Notes: generated by a model not told the origin, from the sequence alone. A stretch of DNA of 64,000 bases from Elephas maximus indicus (GCF_024166365.1 NC_064822.1:101242823-101306822); one strand, 5' to 3'. Positions 30,555 through 42,479 are shown, numbered from the stretch's first letter. Translations and numbers: made by a program.

Positions 30555-30710
30555 GATGATAATAGTTTTTACCACAGAGCCCTGCCATGTGCCAGGCACT
30601 ATTCCAGGTGCATTACATGCATAAACTAGTTTAATCCTCACAATTACTTCTCGTATTCTCATTCTAGAGAGAAGGAATCTGAGGCAGAAGGAGTGAAGCA
30701 ATTGTTTAAG
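30555..30710 (-). mobile_element. MIR remnant
   Basis: Minus-strand MIR: ATGTGCCAGGCACTATTCCA, TTTAATCCTCACAATTACTT, AGGAATCTGAGGCAGAAGG. Confidence 0.75.
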
Positions 30711-30864
30711 TAGTGTTCTGAACTGTGCCTATTATAAAAAAAAAAAAAATAGAGCTTAAGAAATGTTGGAACCAGAACAATATTGCAAATCACAAAGTAT
30801 TTTTGTGAAGATTAAAGTAGAAAAGTCATGTAAAGTCCTTACATCTCAATAACCATTATAAAAA

Positions 30865-30952
30865 CCAATGAACCAACGAACCAACGAACCATCGAACCAG
30901 CCAACCAGCCAACCAGCCAACTAGACAACCAGCCAACCATCCAACACAGCAT
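30865..30952 (+). repeat. ACCA-based tandem repeat
   Basis: Variant tetranucleotide array: CCAACGAACCAACGAACC then AACCAGCCAACCAGCCAACC and similar, about 85 bases. The 8-base unit AACCAGCC is a secondary periodicity. Confidence 0.85.
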
Positions 30953-31009
30953 ACCATAGAATAATTGTTTTGGTATTTGTATCAAGTAACTTATTTAAAA
31001 TGTAACCTC

Positions 31010-31200
31010 TGGGATGGGTTTGAATCTGCCACTTATTAGCTGTGTGACCTTAGACAAGTTGTTTAGCTTCTCTATGCTTCAGGGTCCTCGTCTGTAAACT
31101 GAGAAGAGTGATTATGAGGGTTAAATGAAGTAATAAATATAAGTAACTTAGCATGTGTCTGACATGTGATGAATGCTCAATAAATGTTAATTATTATTAT
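31010..31200 (+). mobile_element. MIR, nearly complete core
   Basis: CCACTTATTAGCTGTGTGAC, AGACAAGTTGTTTAGCTTCT, TGAATGCTCAATAAATGTTA. Confidence 0.85.
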
Positions 31201-31439
31201 TTCACTCTCACTAGATTTGCATGAGAGAGATAAAGGCTGGTAAAACAGCAAATTAAATTAAGGCAAAGTCTTTGATTAAAACAGTCAGCAACTTGAACAT
31301 CATACAACTAGAGCATCATATTTTGTAAAATTAAAATCCCCACAACATATCATATAAATTATTGCAGTGCCAAATTATATAATGCCAAGAAACAATCTAT
31401 TATGGAAGCACAGACTAGGCTAGGTAATAACTGATTCTT

Positions 31440-31800
31440 TACAATTCAGTTTGTATTTAGTGAGAATCTTCTGCGTTTCAAGCACAGTGCCTGGCATTGT
31501 GGAAGTAAGGCAGAGGCTCACAAGAGAGAACCAATTCATGGTTCTTCCACCCAAAAGCTTACTGTCTTATGGACAAGGCAAGTTATATACACAAAAAAGG
31601 TTGACTAGCAAGACAAGACAGGATGCGGAAAGTGATGTAATGATTGTCTCAGAATGAAAGGGAGAGGCAACGTGTGCAGAGTTTCAGGAAATCTCTGTGC
31701 AGATGATGGGACCACGTTCAGCTGCAAAGAAGTGAGATGGGTGTCAGAGGAGGCAAACAAGCCCACAGTAAGAGTTGAGGCAATTTAGGAGACAGGTTTG
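31440..31800 (-). mobile_element. Probable L2 remnant
   Basis: Begins like a minus-strand L2 3' end (TTTCAAGCACAGTGCCTGGC, CCAAAAGCTTACTGTCTTAT) and becomes unrecognisable toward the right. Confidence 0.45.
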
Positions 31801-31889
31801 ATGGTGCAATTGAAGAAAGTTGGAAGTATTTCAATTCCTTGATGTGTTTGAGCTCAGTTTTATTTTTGAGAGAGACTGCTTATAAAAAT

Positions 31890-32110
31890 AAGTGTGGGCT
31901 TTGGATTTAGACAGTGTTCACATCTCAGTCCTTGCACTGATGACCTGCATGACCACATCAATGTATGTAACCTTCCTGAGTCTCAGTTTTCTCATCTGTA
32001 AAATGAACATAATTCTTCCTCTACCTAAGCAGGCAGTTATGAGGCTCCAATGAGATGAAGGACATGACAGTACCTTATAGGCCATAAAAAACTCTGCGAG
32101 TGTAAAGGAT
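31890..32110 (+). mobile_element. MIR remnant
   Basis: GACCTGCATGACCACATCAA, TGAGTCTCAGTTTTCTCATC, then GTAAAATGAACATAATTCTT. Confidence 0.72.
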
Positions 32111-32138
32111 TTTACAATCGTGTCTGTTTTTAAAGGAT

Positions 32139-32682
32139 GTCCTTGGGTGCTGCATACAGCTAAGCACTTGACTTCTGTCTTAGTTATCTAGGAGCTTCTT
32201 AGTGCAGGGACCCCGGGTCCAAAGAATGTGCTCTGCTCTCGCTCTTCCTTCTTGCTAGTAGGAGGTCTCTCTCCTCTCTGCTCACTTCTCTCTTTTATAT
32301 CTCAAGACTTAAGATACAACCTAATCCTGTAGATTGTGTCCTGCCTCATTAACATAACTGCCTCTAATCCTGCTTCATTACCATCACAGAGGTTAGGATT
32401 TACAATTAGGATAAATAGATCACAAAGTGGAGGACAACCACACAATACTGGAGTCACAGCCTAGCCAAGTTGACACACATTTCTGGGGGACACAATTCAA
32501 TCCACAGCAGCTTCTAACCAAAATGTTGTCAGTCTGAGTCCACCCAGACACACCTCAGAAGAAGGGTCTTTTGATTTACTTACTTCCAAAAAATCAGCCA
32601 TTGAAAACCTATGGAACACAGCTCTACTCTGACACACATGAGTTACCCTTAGTGGGAAAGGATTCAGTGGTAACTGGTTTTG
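32139..32682 (+). mobile_element. AfroSINE long form split by a solo LTR
   Basis: Head 32139-32175 (GTCCTTGGGTGCTGCATACA) resumes at 32510 (GCTTCTAACCAAAATGTTGT) and runs through CAGCCATTGAAAACCTATGG to the tail near 32680. The break lies between GACTT and CTAACC, inside the tRNA-like anticodon region. Confidence 0.85.
32176..32509 (-). mobile_element. Solo LTR inserted in SINE, internally deleted
   Basis: Starts TGTCTTAGTTATCTAG, then jumps to GAGCTTCTTAGTGCAGGGAC and ends CACAATTCAATCCACAGCA, so the U5/polyadenylation part is deleted. TSD ACTTC (32171-32175) against GCTTC (32510-32514), one mismatch. The SINE is therefore older than the LTR. Confidence 0.85.
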
Positions 32683-32689
32683 GTACCCC

Positions 32690-33880
32690 CTTGCCAGGAC
32701 CCCAACTTGAGAAATATGTGTAGCCTAAATGGTATACAGAGCAAGCTTTTCCCTGGGCAGTAACTTTTTTTTTCCATGAATACTTCTGGGTTCTTTTGTA
32801 AACCACTGCCTTCTTTTGAAGTCTTGAACTAGCCTTGATGTGGAAACTGGCTGTTGGGGTAGTGGTACATAAGTCAGTTTCCAAAAATCATCTTTGGAAA
32901 ACGGTGGTCTCTTCTAGTTCTTTGTCATGGGTAACAACTCCCTCCTGCCACCCCCAGCTCCTAACCCATCATAGAAACACATCCTTAAATACTTTTAATT
33001 GACCACATCTTGCTGTTCTGTAATTCTAGCTTGCAAAATAAGCCCTCCTAAATATATCATCTGATGACTACTCCAGCTTGCTATGCTCTCAATTTCTCAC
33101 ATCTTGGGTTATTTGAAGATGTTTATATTTACCTAACCCCCTAGGCCGTCCCAGTCCCTGGGGAAGTAGGCTGCCATCAGACTGCCTGACGAGGACTGCA
33201 CTCCTTTGCCAGAAGGGCCAAGATTCACTTCTCTTTGGTTTTCACACAGATGGCCACTTCTTTGACTCAGCCACACGCCTCTTCCTTTGTTATGCTCTTA
33301 TTTGAATCATTGCTGCTTTTGATAACCAAATGCTGGGTTAGTTTAATTTGCTTCTATGGTCTGGGCTACTTATTGGAAAGCATAAACCTTGCCCTTTTCC
33401 TGTCACCCACCAAGAAAAAAACAAAAAACAATATAATCTGACGTTCAGAATCTGTGACTGTGGATTTAGTTAGTAAAATTAGTATTGTTCCACAGGGCGG
33501 GTATGGAGGAGGAGGGAAAGGAGCTGTCATTGTGCAACTGTAGGATATGTACAAAAATACACTTATAATTTTCATCTTTTTCCTATTCTTTGAAGCAATA
33601 TCTCTTGTACTTCAGGGCTAAAATGTAGCTTCCTCTCCTAAAATGCTAGAAATAATCCCTTGCTCCGCGTATCTTTTTTTCAGGAAATTTTTCAGCCAAA
33701 AGCAGAGGCTGCATTGACCAGGGTAGATTAGGCAAACTTTGTTGTTGAAAGAAGACATTGATGGAAGGATTTAAGCTTTAATTGTGCCATGCGTTCTGAC
33801 CCACCCCCCTCTTTAAGTCCCCTCCCCTCCCCCTCTCTTCTTCCTCTTCATCCTCTTCTTCCTTGTTCTCATTCTGATTG
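32690..33880. other. No gene or named repeat
   Basis: Unique-looking, with a pyrimidine-rich patch at 33800-33860 (CCCCTCCCCTCCCCCTCTCT). Short frames show no domain. Confidence 0.4.
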
Positions 33881-33883
33881 CAG

Positions 33884-34060
33884 AGCAAACCAAACCTGTT
33901 GCCTTCAAGTCAGAAGTCTAGTGGATTCTAACTCATAGCAATCCTATAGGATAGAGTAGAACTGCTCCATAGGGTTTCCAAGGAATGGATGGTGGATTAG
34001 AACTGCCTACCTTTTGGTTAGCAGCCGAGCTCTTAACCACTGTGCCACTGGGGCTCTACC
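33884..34060 (-). mobile_element. AfroSINE-type SINE, short form
   Basis: Minus copy: GTGGATTCTAACTCATAGCA tail, TTTTGGTTAGCAGCCGAGCT and ACTGTGCCACTGGGGCTC head. A 7-bp repeat ATTGCAG on both sides is a weak TSD. Confidence 0.88.
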
Positions 34061-34429
34061 ACATTGCAGTGCTCCTCAAACACTGTCTCACCAGTGGTCC
34101 CTGGCCTCTGTGATCTAGAACTCCACCAAGGAGCCATTCTGCTTGGCAGTGTCTTCCTCTGGGCTTCTGTCAGCCTCAGATAGTGCCATCCGGAGCCAGA
34201 GGTCTCCCTCTAAGCAGTTAAGCTGCTGTGAGCGAGTTGTTTCCATGTGTTTGCACCAGCTTCCTGTTGCAGAGTTCGGGAAGTGAATCTAGTAACTGCC
34301 TGAACTGAAACACTTCCCCTTACTCCATGAGTCAAAAAGAAGTTACCTAAAATTGTTGTCAGTTTTTAGGAGTAAAGACAAAGCACTGTGTTTTAAGGAG
34401 GCCACAATGAATAAGGCCAGTACCCCGGC

Positions 34430-34540
34430 TTTGCCAGCCCAGCCTGCTTACATAACTTCTCTTAGGCTCAGTTTCCTCCTGCATAAGATGAGATGGTATC
34501 TCTTTTGCAATGAGGAGGCAATGAGATAATTTAAATGAAG
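34430..34540 (+). mobile_element. MIR fragment
   Basis: TAGGCTCAGTTTCCTCCTGC and ATAAGATGAGATGGTATCTC. A GTG-repeat at 34551-34570 follows. Confidence 0.55.
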
Positions 34541-34794
34541 AGCAAGTCCTTGTGGTGGTGGTGGTGGTGGCGGGGCACTCAATAATTGGTAGCCATTTCT
34601 CTTGTAGATATATATTCTGTTTAGTTTACATGTTGTGGACAACATCTCCCAAAGTTTGTATTTTGAGTTGCAGTCCTTTGATTCATATTTCTAATATCGC
34701 CTCTGTACTCTGGTTAGGTGTTTATATCCACTTTCCCAATAGACGGAAGGGAGGCCTGGTATGCCCTGGTGCTGGGGTAGAGAGCCATAGAGGG

Positions 34795-35032
34795 CAGGGC
34801 CTAAGAGCTCAGACTCTGGAGCTAGGTGGGCTGTCTGGGTTCAGATGCTGTTCCTCAACTACTATCTATGTGACTTTGGACAAGTTACTCTGCTTCCCTG
34901 TGCCTCAGTTTCCTCATGTGTAGAATAGAGTTAATAGTGGTATGCTGCCTCATAGAGTAGTTGTAACAGTTAAATGTAAAAGCTCACAAATAATACATTA
35001 AGGGCTCAGGACAGTGCCTGGCTCAGCGTTTG
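34795..35032 (+). mobile_element. MIR, near full length
   Basis: AAGAGCTCAGACTCTGGAGC, TATCTATGTGACTTTGGACA, TGTGCCTCAGTTTCCTCATG and AGGACAGTGCCTGGCTCAGC cover head to 3' part. The 123-residue frame across it is not a gene. Confidence 0.85.
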
Positions 35033-35170
35033 CTGTTCCTATTCACAACACACATCTGACTGCCCACTGCCTGGTCAGTGCTCCTCAAACGTGGGCTTGT
35101 GGGGGAGCAAGCAGTAGAGCCTCTCTCTGCTTCTATGGAGACCCCAAATGGGGTGGGTGGAGGTAACTTT

Positions 35171-35373
35171 GGAGTCCCTGGGTGATACAAATGGTTGAAC
35201 CTCTTGGCTGCTAACTGAAACGTTGGAGGGTTGAGTCTACGTGGAGGCACCTTGGAAGAAAGGAGTAGGGATGTACTTCTGAAAAATCAGTCATTGAAAA
35301 CCCTATGGAGCTTAGTTCTACTCTGACATACATGTCACCATAAGTTGGAGCCAATTCGAGGGCAACATGTGGG
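35171..35373 (+). mobile_element. AfroSINE long form, full length
   Basis: Head GAGTCCCTGGGTGATACAAA, body CTTCTGAAAAATCAGTCATT, tail CATAAGTTGGAGCCAATTCG. A perfect 9-bp TSD (35162-35170 and 35374-35382). Confidence 0.92.
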
Positions 35374-35519
35374 GGTAACTTTAAAAGCATGAAACTGCAT
35401 GCAATGATAAGCCATCAAGACTGTTTATAGGAGAACATTCCTGGAAGGTGGGGGAGTCAACATACCAAATCTAGCTCTGGACAGTTTGCCTCAGGGCATG
35501 TACCATGGACATAATATTT

Positions 35520-35895
35520 AGTGGCCACACTGAATGCTTGAGTCAGCTCCCTGACCTTCAGGCTGGACCTCCGTGGTTTCCTCTGCTGGAATGTTCTGTT
35601 TTTCCTCTTCTTCCTCTCTCCCCACACATCTCTCCCCAGTGGCATACTCCTCTTTCACTTGCCTAATTCTTACTTGTCCTCCGAGTCTCAGCTTAGATGA
35701 AACTTCTGCCAGGAAGCCTTCACCGTCTTCCTATGATCTTCCGTGGAACCTGCTCTTTCTATCCCAACAGGTACCCCCTGTTTCTATCTGTTTTGGTACT
35801 CTTTTCTGTGGGGTCAGGCACTATGTCCAACTTGTTTAATGTTATATTCTTAACTCCTAGCCTCTGGCATAGCAGATTCTAAAAATATGTCTAAC
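35520..35895 (+). mobile_element. L2 3' region
   Basis: CTCCGAGTCTCAGCTTAGAT, GCCAGGAAGCCTTCACCGTC, 'TATATTCTTAACTCCTAGCC' are the ordered L2 3'-UTR blocks. Frames of 61-88 residues here are L2 remnants. Confidence 0.78.
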
Positions 35896-35899
35896 AAAT

Positions 35900-36880
35900 G
35901 ATACGTGGAACACTAGAATGTGCTATTGGACGTACGTAGTTTCCAAGTGACATTATCTTTGTGCTCAGTAAGGTCAGAATGCTGGGCACAGGAAGGGGTG
36001 TGGGGGGATATACGAGAACACGGCTTTAGTGGGCACATATCCGCAAATATACAAATACAGGAAAAAAACAAATGTGTAAGATCATAAAACCTGCTTTAAA
36101 AAAATAGTCTTGTTATATATAGTGTCAACCCAAAACTTTGGTGTTCAGTTTAGGGTAGAATTTGGGAAGAGAAATTGAATGGGAGATTCAGCACATAATA
36201 ACCACACAATGAGGACTGATTATATATTGTAAATTTTTCTCCAAGTAAACTTTTATGAGCTGTTTCTTTACTATTAATTGATGGTCTACGTCTAGAGGCA
36301 ACAAGCCCAGGAAGGCTATCCTATCATATTTTTAGAAGTACTTAAGTGAACTCTAACCACTCTAACAACTCCTTGAGAGTTATGGCAACGTCCAGGACGT
36401 TTTGTATCTTTGTCAGGCATATGATATACCCTTGCCTGCCTGACCCTCTGTCTTTTAAGGAATCCTGAAGATCAAGTGTCAGACCATGGTAGGAGATTTT
36501 TCTAAAACAACCCTCAGCCAGGTTGAAACAATATTAAAAATATTTCTACATTTGCTAAGAGTATTGTTCACAGTGCCTCAGCCCAGAGTTCTTTTCCTTT
36601 GCAACTTGGAGTTGGTTTCAAGGAGGCAGAGGCAACGCCTGTATCATGCCTGACACCTGATAGCGGGCCTCATGTCAGGTTGAGAGGTCTGCCTGTAACC
36701 CTTTCTACTTTAATGGTCACTAAAAAAGGCAAATCCATATTGCTCTTTGATTAGATACTCATAAGATTTTTTATATGCAAAAGTATTTATATCTTCCAGA
36801 TAAAATGCGAATTGCGGTACAAATGATGTGCATATCAAGTATTCAGACATGCTGGGACTTTGGAACAGTTGTGAGGCCTT
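35900..36880. other. No gene or named repeat
   Basis: Unique-looking; nothing recognised. Confidence 0.4.
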
Positions 36881-36891
36881 ATATGAAGTGT

Positions 36892-37095
36892 GGAGCACCT
36901 GTGTGGCCAAACGGTTAAGCACTGGGCTACTAACCAAAAGGTTGGCGGTTCAAATCCACCCAGAGGTGCCTCAGAAGACAAGCTTGGCGATGTGCTTCTG
37001 AAAAATCACAGCTATGAAAACTCTATGGAGCAACAGTTCTGCTCTGAAACACATGGAGTCGGCATGAGTCAAAATCCATTCGAAGGCGGCTGATG
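36892..37095 (+). mobile_element. AfroSINE long form, well-preserved tRNA head
   Basis: CTGTGTGGCCAAACGGTTAA and GGTTGGCGGTTCAAATCC give good A- and B-box matches. Body CTTCTGAAAAATCACAGCTA, tail GGCATGAGTCAAAATCCATT. TSD 36881-36891 against 37096-37106 matches at 10 of 11. A possible recent pol III template, but a SINE. Confidence 0.9.
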
Positions 37096-37299
37096 ATATG
37101 AAATGTACATAGTTTTATAATTTTGACAAATGACTTGAAATATTATCCTTATATATTTAACTCCCAATTCTTGTTTTCTTTCTTAACTGGAGGAAACTAG
37201 GGGGGAAAAAAAAAGGACTTTGCTTTGGAATTGGGTTTATTTTAGGTTTATTTGTTGACTTTTGGATGTGTTACAAGCCCCTGTGGGGACAGGAAAGTC

Positions 37300-37450
37300 C
37301 CGGAGTGGGAGGACCAGACTTTCAATCCTGCCTCTGGCACCAAGGGCCAAACATACTTGGGCAAGTGACTTTCTGTCAGTTTCCTCATCTATAAAGCAGG
37401 GATAACAGCCCTACCTCACAGGATTGGTGTCAGTGTCCAGCACATACTGG
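37300..37450 (+). mobile_element. MIR
   Basis: TGGGCAAGTGACTTTCTGTC, AGTTTCCTCATCTATAAAGC, CCCTACCTCACAGGATTGGT. Confidence 0.8.
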
Positions 37451-37599
37451 GCAACAGTAATTTTAAAATCTGAATTTATGTTGTTTATTATGTACATATC
37501 TATAGAGAGATAACAGGTTTGAGCCAGAAAAAAAAAAAAAAAAGAGAGTCCAGGTTCTACTACTCTTAGTTTTGTGACTTTATGAACAAGTTAGCTTAG

Positions 37600-38060
37600 A
37601 AACAGAAATTTAGACTTGAAGGGGTTTTGGGAGATCATCCAGTGCCCTTTTGTAGCAGTAGCCTTGACTACAAATGCTAAAACTGAGGTCCAGAAAAATG
37701 AAGTCCACGTAGCAAGGTAGTGACCCGGCATTGAACGTAAACCAGAAGTCAGAGGCTTTTCCAGCCATACCGTCCTGTCTCTGGTAAAGAGCTCTGTGAA
37801 CTGTTAGGATATAAACCCCTTTTCTTCCCCCTGGTGTTGACTTAATTTCCTATTCTGCAATGCCAAAAAAGCTGTTTTAGGATAAAAGAGGAAATTGTCA
37901 ATCATCACTATTTGACCAGAAGAGAATTATAGAGTGGAGAGCCTTAGAATTCAGATATGGCTGAGGAAACTGAGGGTCAGAGAGGTGAATATCAGCCTGG
38001 GCTTGCACACAGACACACAGGGCCAGAGCTGTTGGTTCCCCCATCTTCTCCCCCACGTAA
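37600..38060 (-). mobile_element. MIR-like remnants
   Basis: Two minus-strand pieces: 37640-37770 (AACTGAGGTCCAGAAAAATG) and 37950-38060 (GAGGAAACTGAGGGTCAGAG). Between them nothing is recognised. Confidence 0.5.
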
Positions 38061-38389
38061 TTATGTTGCATAAATAGCTAATTCTTTTATATTGTTTGAA
38101 ACCCTCACAGTGGCTGGTATAGTGCTAAGTACCACATGAGGCACTCTAAATTCCTTCTAAATGGAAGGAACAGTAAAGAACAGAATTTCAAATTCTCATG
38201 GACTCCAGATTTTCTGGAGCCATGAAGGCTGGATGAACTTCTGAAAATATTGGCCAGAGATAATCTTTAAAATTAAACCAAAAATATCCCCTGAAGTCTT
38301 CTTAAAACAAACAATAGTTTAGCTTAACTAGTAAAATATGTCAGCCTTGAGCATTTTGCTTTTTTAAGAACTATCTATATGGGATCAAA

Positions 38390-38605
38390 TTGACAATGGC
38401 AACTTGAAGGATTAGATGGGAACCTTAGGGGGCAGTGAGTTTATGTTAATGGAGGAAGAACAACTCAGAAAAGGAGGGTGAGGATGGTTGCACAACTCGA
38501 AGAATGTAATCAGTGTCACTGAATTGTACATGTAGAAACTGTTGAATTGGTGTATGTTTTGCTGTGTATATTCTCAACAGCAACAACAAAATAAATAAAA
38601 TTGAA
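38390..38605 (+). mobile_element. L1 3' end, 5'-truncated
   Basis: GAGGATGGTTGCACAACTCG, TGTCACTGAATTGTACATGT, GTGTATGTTTTGCTGTGTAT and an A-rich CAACAAAATAAATAAA end. The minus-strand L1 at 63210-63570 is the same type in reverse. Confidence 0.72.
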
Positions 38606-38699
38606 CAAATAAACTGCAACCAGAATTTCCAGCATAGAGTGTTGGTTGGGATTTACAAATAGAACACACCTGTGTTACCAGCACCCTGATCCAGAAACA

Positions 38700-38904
38700 A
38701 GGAGCCTTGATGGCACAATGGATAAGTGCTTGGCTGCTAACCTAAAGGTTGTCGGTTTGAACATACCCAGCAGCTCCTCGGGAAAAAGACCTGGCAATCT
38801 GCTCCTGTAAAAATTATAGCCTAGGAAACCTTGGGGGGAGGTTCTGCTTTGTCATAAGGGGTCACTAAGAGTTGAAATCAACTTGATGGCACCTAACAAC
38901 AACA
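38700..38904 (+). mobile_element. AfroSINE variant with full RTE tail
   Basis: Head GGAGCCTTGATGGCACAATG, CTAACCTAAAGGTTGTCGG, body AAAAATTATAGCCTAGGAAA, tail AATCAACTTGATGGCACCTA then ACAACAACA. A perfect 11-bp TSD (38689-38699 and 38905-38915). This variant keeps the CACCTAACAACAACAA end identical to RTE LINEs. Confidence 0.93.
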
Positions 38905-39052
38905 ATCCAGAAACAGAACATACCAGCACTCCAAAAAGCCTCCTGCATGTCCCCTCCCAGCACACCCCCACTGAAGATTACCCTATCCTCACTTCTAACA
39001 GCATAGATTAGCTTTTTTTCCTGTTCTGTGCTTTATGTAAATTACGTAAATA

Positions 39053-39213
39053 TAAAAACCAAAACCAAACCCTTTGCTGTTGAGTCGATTCCGATTCATA
39101 GCGACCCTACAGGACAGAGCAGAGCTGCCCCGTAGGGTTTCCCAGGAGCACCAGTTGGATTTGAATTGTCGAACTTTTGGTTAGCAGCCATAGCTCTTAA
39201 CCACTGCGCCACA
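39053..39213 (-). mobile_element. AfroSINE-type SINE, head-truncated
   Basis: ACCAAACCCTTTGCTGTTGA, CCGATTCATAGCGACCCTAC, and head end at CCACTGCGCCAC; the final 'cagggtttcc' is missing. Confidence 0.88.
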
Positions 39214-39499
39214 ATATAGCATTTGATAAATAAGAGGGAGTAGGTATAAATGGGATTGAAACTTGCCCTTATTGCCAAGATTTTTGTACCTGCAATGATT
39301 CACTACATTTTATACTGAATTTCAATTTTTAATTAGGCCAACTGAGGTAGATATACAAAATTGAGGAAAGTGAAAAAATCATTTCCCTTGAATTTATTTT
39401 TTTAAAACAAATTTTTGGTTTTTATGGTATTTTCAGGAAAGAATGATGAGTTTTCTAAATAAGGAATCCAAATAAATAGAAACTCTTGAATAATTCCAT

Positions 39500-39595
39500 A
39501 CAGTTCTGTTTTACTTATTTGTATTCCCACTCTCTAGCCAAATGCTTGGCACATAGTAGGTATTTAATAAATGATGGTTACTAGAATAAATGAAT
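39500..39595 (+). mobile_element. L2 3' end
   Basis: CTTGGCACATAGTAGGTATT followed by TAATAAATGATGG. Confidence 0.7.
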
Positions 39596-39842
39596 ATATG
39601 AGTGATTAAGTAAGTTACAAAAAGATGACAAAGATATCGCAACTTTCTTCTTCTGGAGAAAATGATCCACCGAGTAAGGGACAACAGTAAAAGCCTTAAC
39701 AGTCTTGATAGATGTTGGAAGAGTTTTGGAAGTAGTTTTGCCTTTGGTTCCATTTACCTTTTCCAGATTTGTACTTTCTAATTATTTTTAATTACAAAAA
39801 TACATGTCCATTCTCCTAATACAGAAAACTCACGAAGTACGT

Positions 39843-40735
39843 TATTGTTAGGTGCTGTTGAGTTGGTTCCGACTCATTGCAACCCTGTGTACAACAGAAT
39901 GAAACACTGCCCGGTCCTGCACCATCCTTACAATCATTGTTATGCGTGAGCTTATTCTTGCAGCCACTGTGTCAATCCACCTCTTGAGGGTCTTCCTTTT
40001 TTCTGCTGACCCTGTACTTTGCCAAGCATGATGTCCTTCTCCAGGGACTTACCCTTCTGACGACATGTCCAAAGTATGTAGGATGCAGTCTTGCCATCCT
40101 TGCTTCTAAGGAGCATTCTGGTTGCACTTCTTCCAAGGCAGATTTGTTTGTTCTTTTTTTGGCAGTCCATGGTATATTCAATATTCTTCGCCAACACCAC
40201 AATTCAAAGGCATCAATTCTTCTTCAGCCTTCCTTATTCATTGTCCAGTTTTCACATGCATATGATGTGATTGAAAATACCATGGCTTGGGTCAGGTGCA
40301 CTTTAGTGTTCAAGGTGACGTCTTTGCTTTTCAACACCCTAAAGAGGTCCTTTGCAGCAGATTTACCCAATGCAGTTTTGTTTTTTTTTAATGGGTCGTT
40401 TGATTTCTTGACTGCTGTTTCCATGGGTGTTGATTGTGTATCCAAGTAAAATGAAATCCTTGACAACTTCAGTCTTTTCACCATTTATCGTGATGTTGCT
40501 TATTGGTCCAGTTGTGGGGATTTTTGTTTTCTTTATGTTGAGGTGCAATCCATACTGAAGGCTGTGGTCTTTGACCTTCATTTGTAAGTGCTTCAAGTCC
40601 TCTTCACTTTCAGCAAGCAAGGTTGTGTCATCTGCATAACACAGGTTGTTAATAAGCCTTCCTCCAATCCTGATGCCCCATTCTCCTTCATATAATCCAG
40701 CTTCTTGGATTATTTGCTCAGCATACAAATTGGAT
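39843..40735 (-). mobile_element. RTE/BovB-type LINE, 5'-truncated
   Basis: About 890 bases from the 3' tail (TTGTTAGGTGCTGTTGAGTT) to just past RT motif C. TSD GAAGTACGT (39834-39842) against GAAGTATGT (40736-40744), 8 of 9. A T-run insertion at 40380 breaks the frame. Confidence 0.92.
39952..40730 (-). pseudogene. RTE RT motif C and C-terminal fragments
   Basis: The frame ending at 40363 contains LCYADDTTLLAESEEDLKHL, the only intact YADD motif in the window, plus VKDFILLGYTINTHGNSSQE. Frames 40224-40484 and 39952-40200 continue the C-terminal part after breaks. Residues encoded above 40735 come from flanking sequence. Confidence 0.85.
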
Positions 40736-40744
40736 GAAGTATGT

Positions 40745-42475
40745 AGAGTAGAAAATGCCAGATTTCTCTCACCCTGCCTCTTTCTTGAAGTTTTACTTGG
40801 GAGGTAACCACTGTTTAGAGTTTGGTGGGTAACTTTCCAGAAGCTTTTCTCCGCATTTGTAAAGAATTCTATTTTTAAGGTATTACTGCAGATTGTGAAG
40901 AGAATACTGCACACCCCATCCTACTTTAGTGAGAGAGTCCCTGCAGATGAAAGAAAGAGTGGAAGGTAAAAGTAAATTTGTATTGGATTGAATAAAAGCT
41001 CCTCAGAACACTTTTTTTCAGAATTAGGGTTTTTCACGGGCTGGAATTGTTTCTCCCTGATGTCAGGGTGTTTGGATGCTCCTCAGATGCCTGCATGAGC
41101 CCTGACTCTTCTCCATGACTGGGTAAGGTAGGAAGGGGATAAATAAGAGCCAGGCACAGTTTTGATGGGAGGAGGCCGGAGAGTGTGTACAAGAAGAAAG
41201 GAGAAGACTGATCTTCAAGGGAATAATATCCCAAGATTGAGAGGTAAATACAGGAGAAACAGACGCTGTTAGGAAAGAGGCCTCTGAATGTTTCCACTAG
41301 AGAGATCTTCCACTTTCTGAGGAACTATTGCCAGATGACCAGAATCCTCTTTTAGATCTTCTCAACTTGTCATGGCAGAGCCAGTACATACTTCCAGAAT
41401 GAAATAGCCCCCAGTCAACTCTAATAATCTCTTAATGTTAAGAAGAAAAATATCTGTTCCCAAGTCATCTGCTTGCTCCACATCCAGAGTCCTGTTTGAC
41501 AGTGAAAAAGAGTCTGGCCATCCTCCCAGCCAGCAAGGATGCAGTGGGTAGGGCAGAAGAGGCCTGTCCAGACAGCATAATTGTAACGGAGTATCAGAAG
41601 AACGGGACAACCTTATATTTCAAGTTGTTCTTTTGAGATGTTTTCATTTTTGAGAGATATTAAAAAAAATGTTTCCATAGACAAAATTCCATTCTCCAGT
41701 TTAAAAAGTAGTGGGATGGAACACACTGACAACACATAATGATATCTTGTTTAAGTATGCAGAAACTCCAATTAATTTCAAGGTAAGTCAAGCTTGTTCC
41801 TGTGTTATTTTTAAGAAGAAGGGTTATCATTTTAATGAAGTTCGTAAGTAAATTAGCATACTTAGTTTTCATATTCACTTTCATTTAATAATCTTATATT
41901 TTATTCAATTTATTCAATTTTATTCAATATGTAAGCTCATCTTTGGTTTTTCATTAATTTGCAAAATGTTTTATGTTTCTTAGCATAAGAAGCTGAGTTT
42001 TATCTGTTCTAGAATTTTAATGTTTTCCAATGTGTTAATTTCCAATTATGTTGATATTATTTCACTTTTATTTTCCTTTGGATGGGTTCTTTTGTTATTT
42101 CTCCCATATGAAATTCAGTGAATGTTTAATTTAATTCTTATCTCATTTTCATTCCTGATAACAAAGAAATTATATTTTCAAAAGAAACCAACACAAATAA
42201 ATTGTCTCATTTGGATAATGTCTAACTCTTCTAAATTTAGCTCTTCCCATCTCTTTTCTCATTTGATCCTCAGCTTGACCCCTAAAGTTTATATTTATTA
42301 TTTATCAGTACTCCAAGAGACGAGTAAGCTAATTAAATGACTTGTTGAAGGTAGAATTACTAAAATTAGTGACAGTGTAAATTTTATGACAATTTCAATT
42401 ATTTTTATTTCAGTACTGTAATAAACGTAGAAAGTCTGCTTTAGGAAAGTTGGCTGAGATTATAATGGAAATAAT
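40745..42475. other. No gene or named repeat
   Basis: AT-rich toward the right, with tandem TTTATTCAA units at 41900-41930. Nothing recognised. Confidence 0.4.
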
Positions 42476-42479
42476 TTTT

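Noticed and set aside
30865-30952. CRISPR-like direct repeats
   Set aside because: Units of 4-8 bases without spacers; a simple tandem repeat in a mammalian genome.
33790-33860. Polypyrimidine tract as splice acceptor of an exon
   Set aside because: No open frame or consensus acceptor followed by a recognisable coding segment; a SINE starts right after.
36892-36965. Possible tRNA gene (good A and B boxes)
   Set aside because: It is followed by a SINE body and tail and flanked by a TSD of 10/11; the cloverleaf is imperfect. The same holds for other AfroSINE heads.
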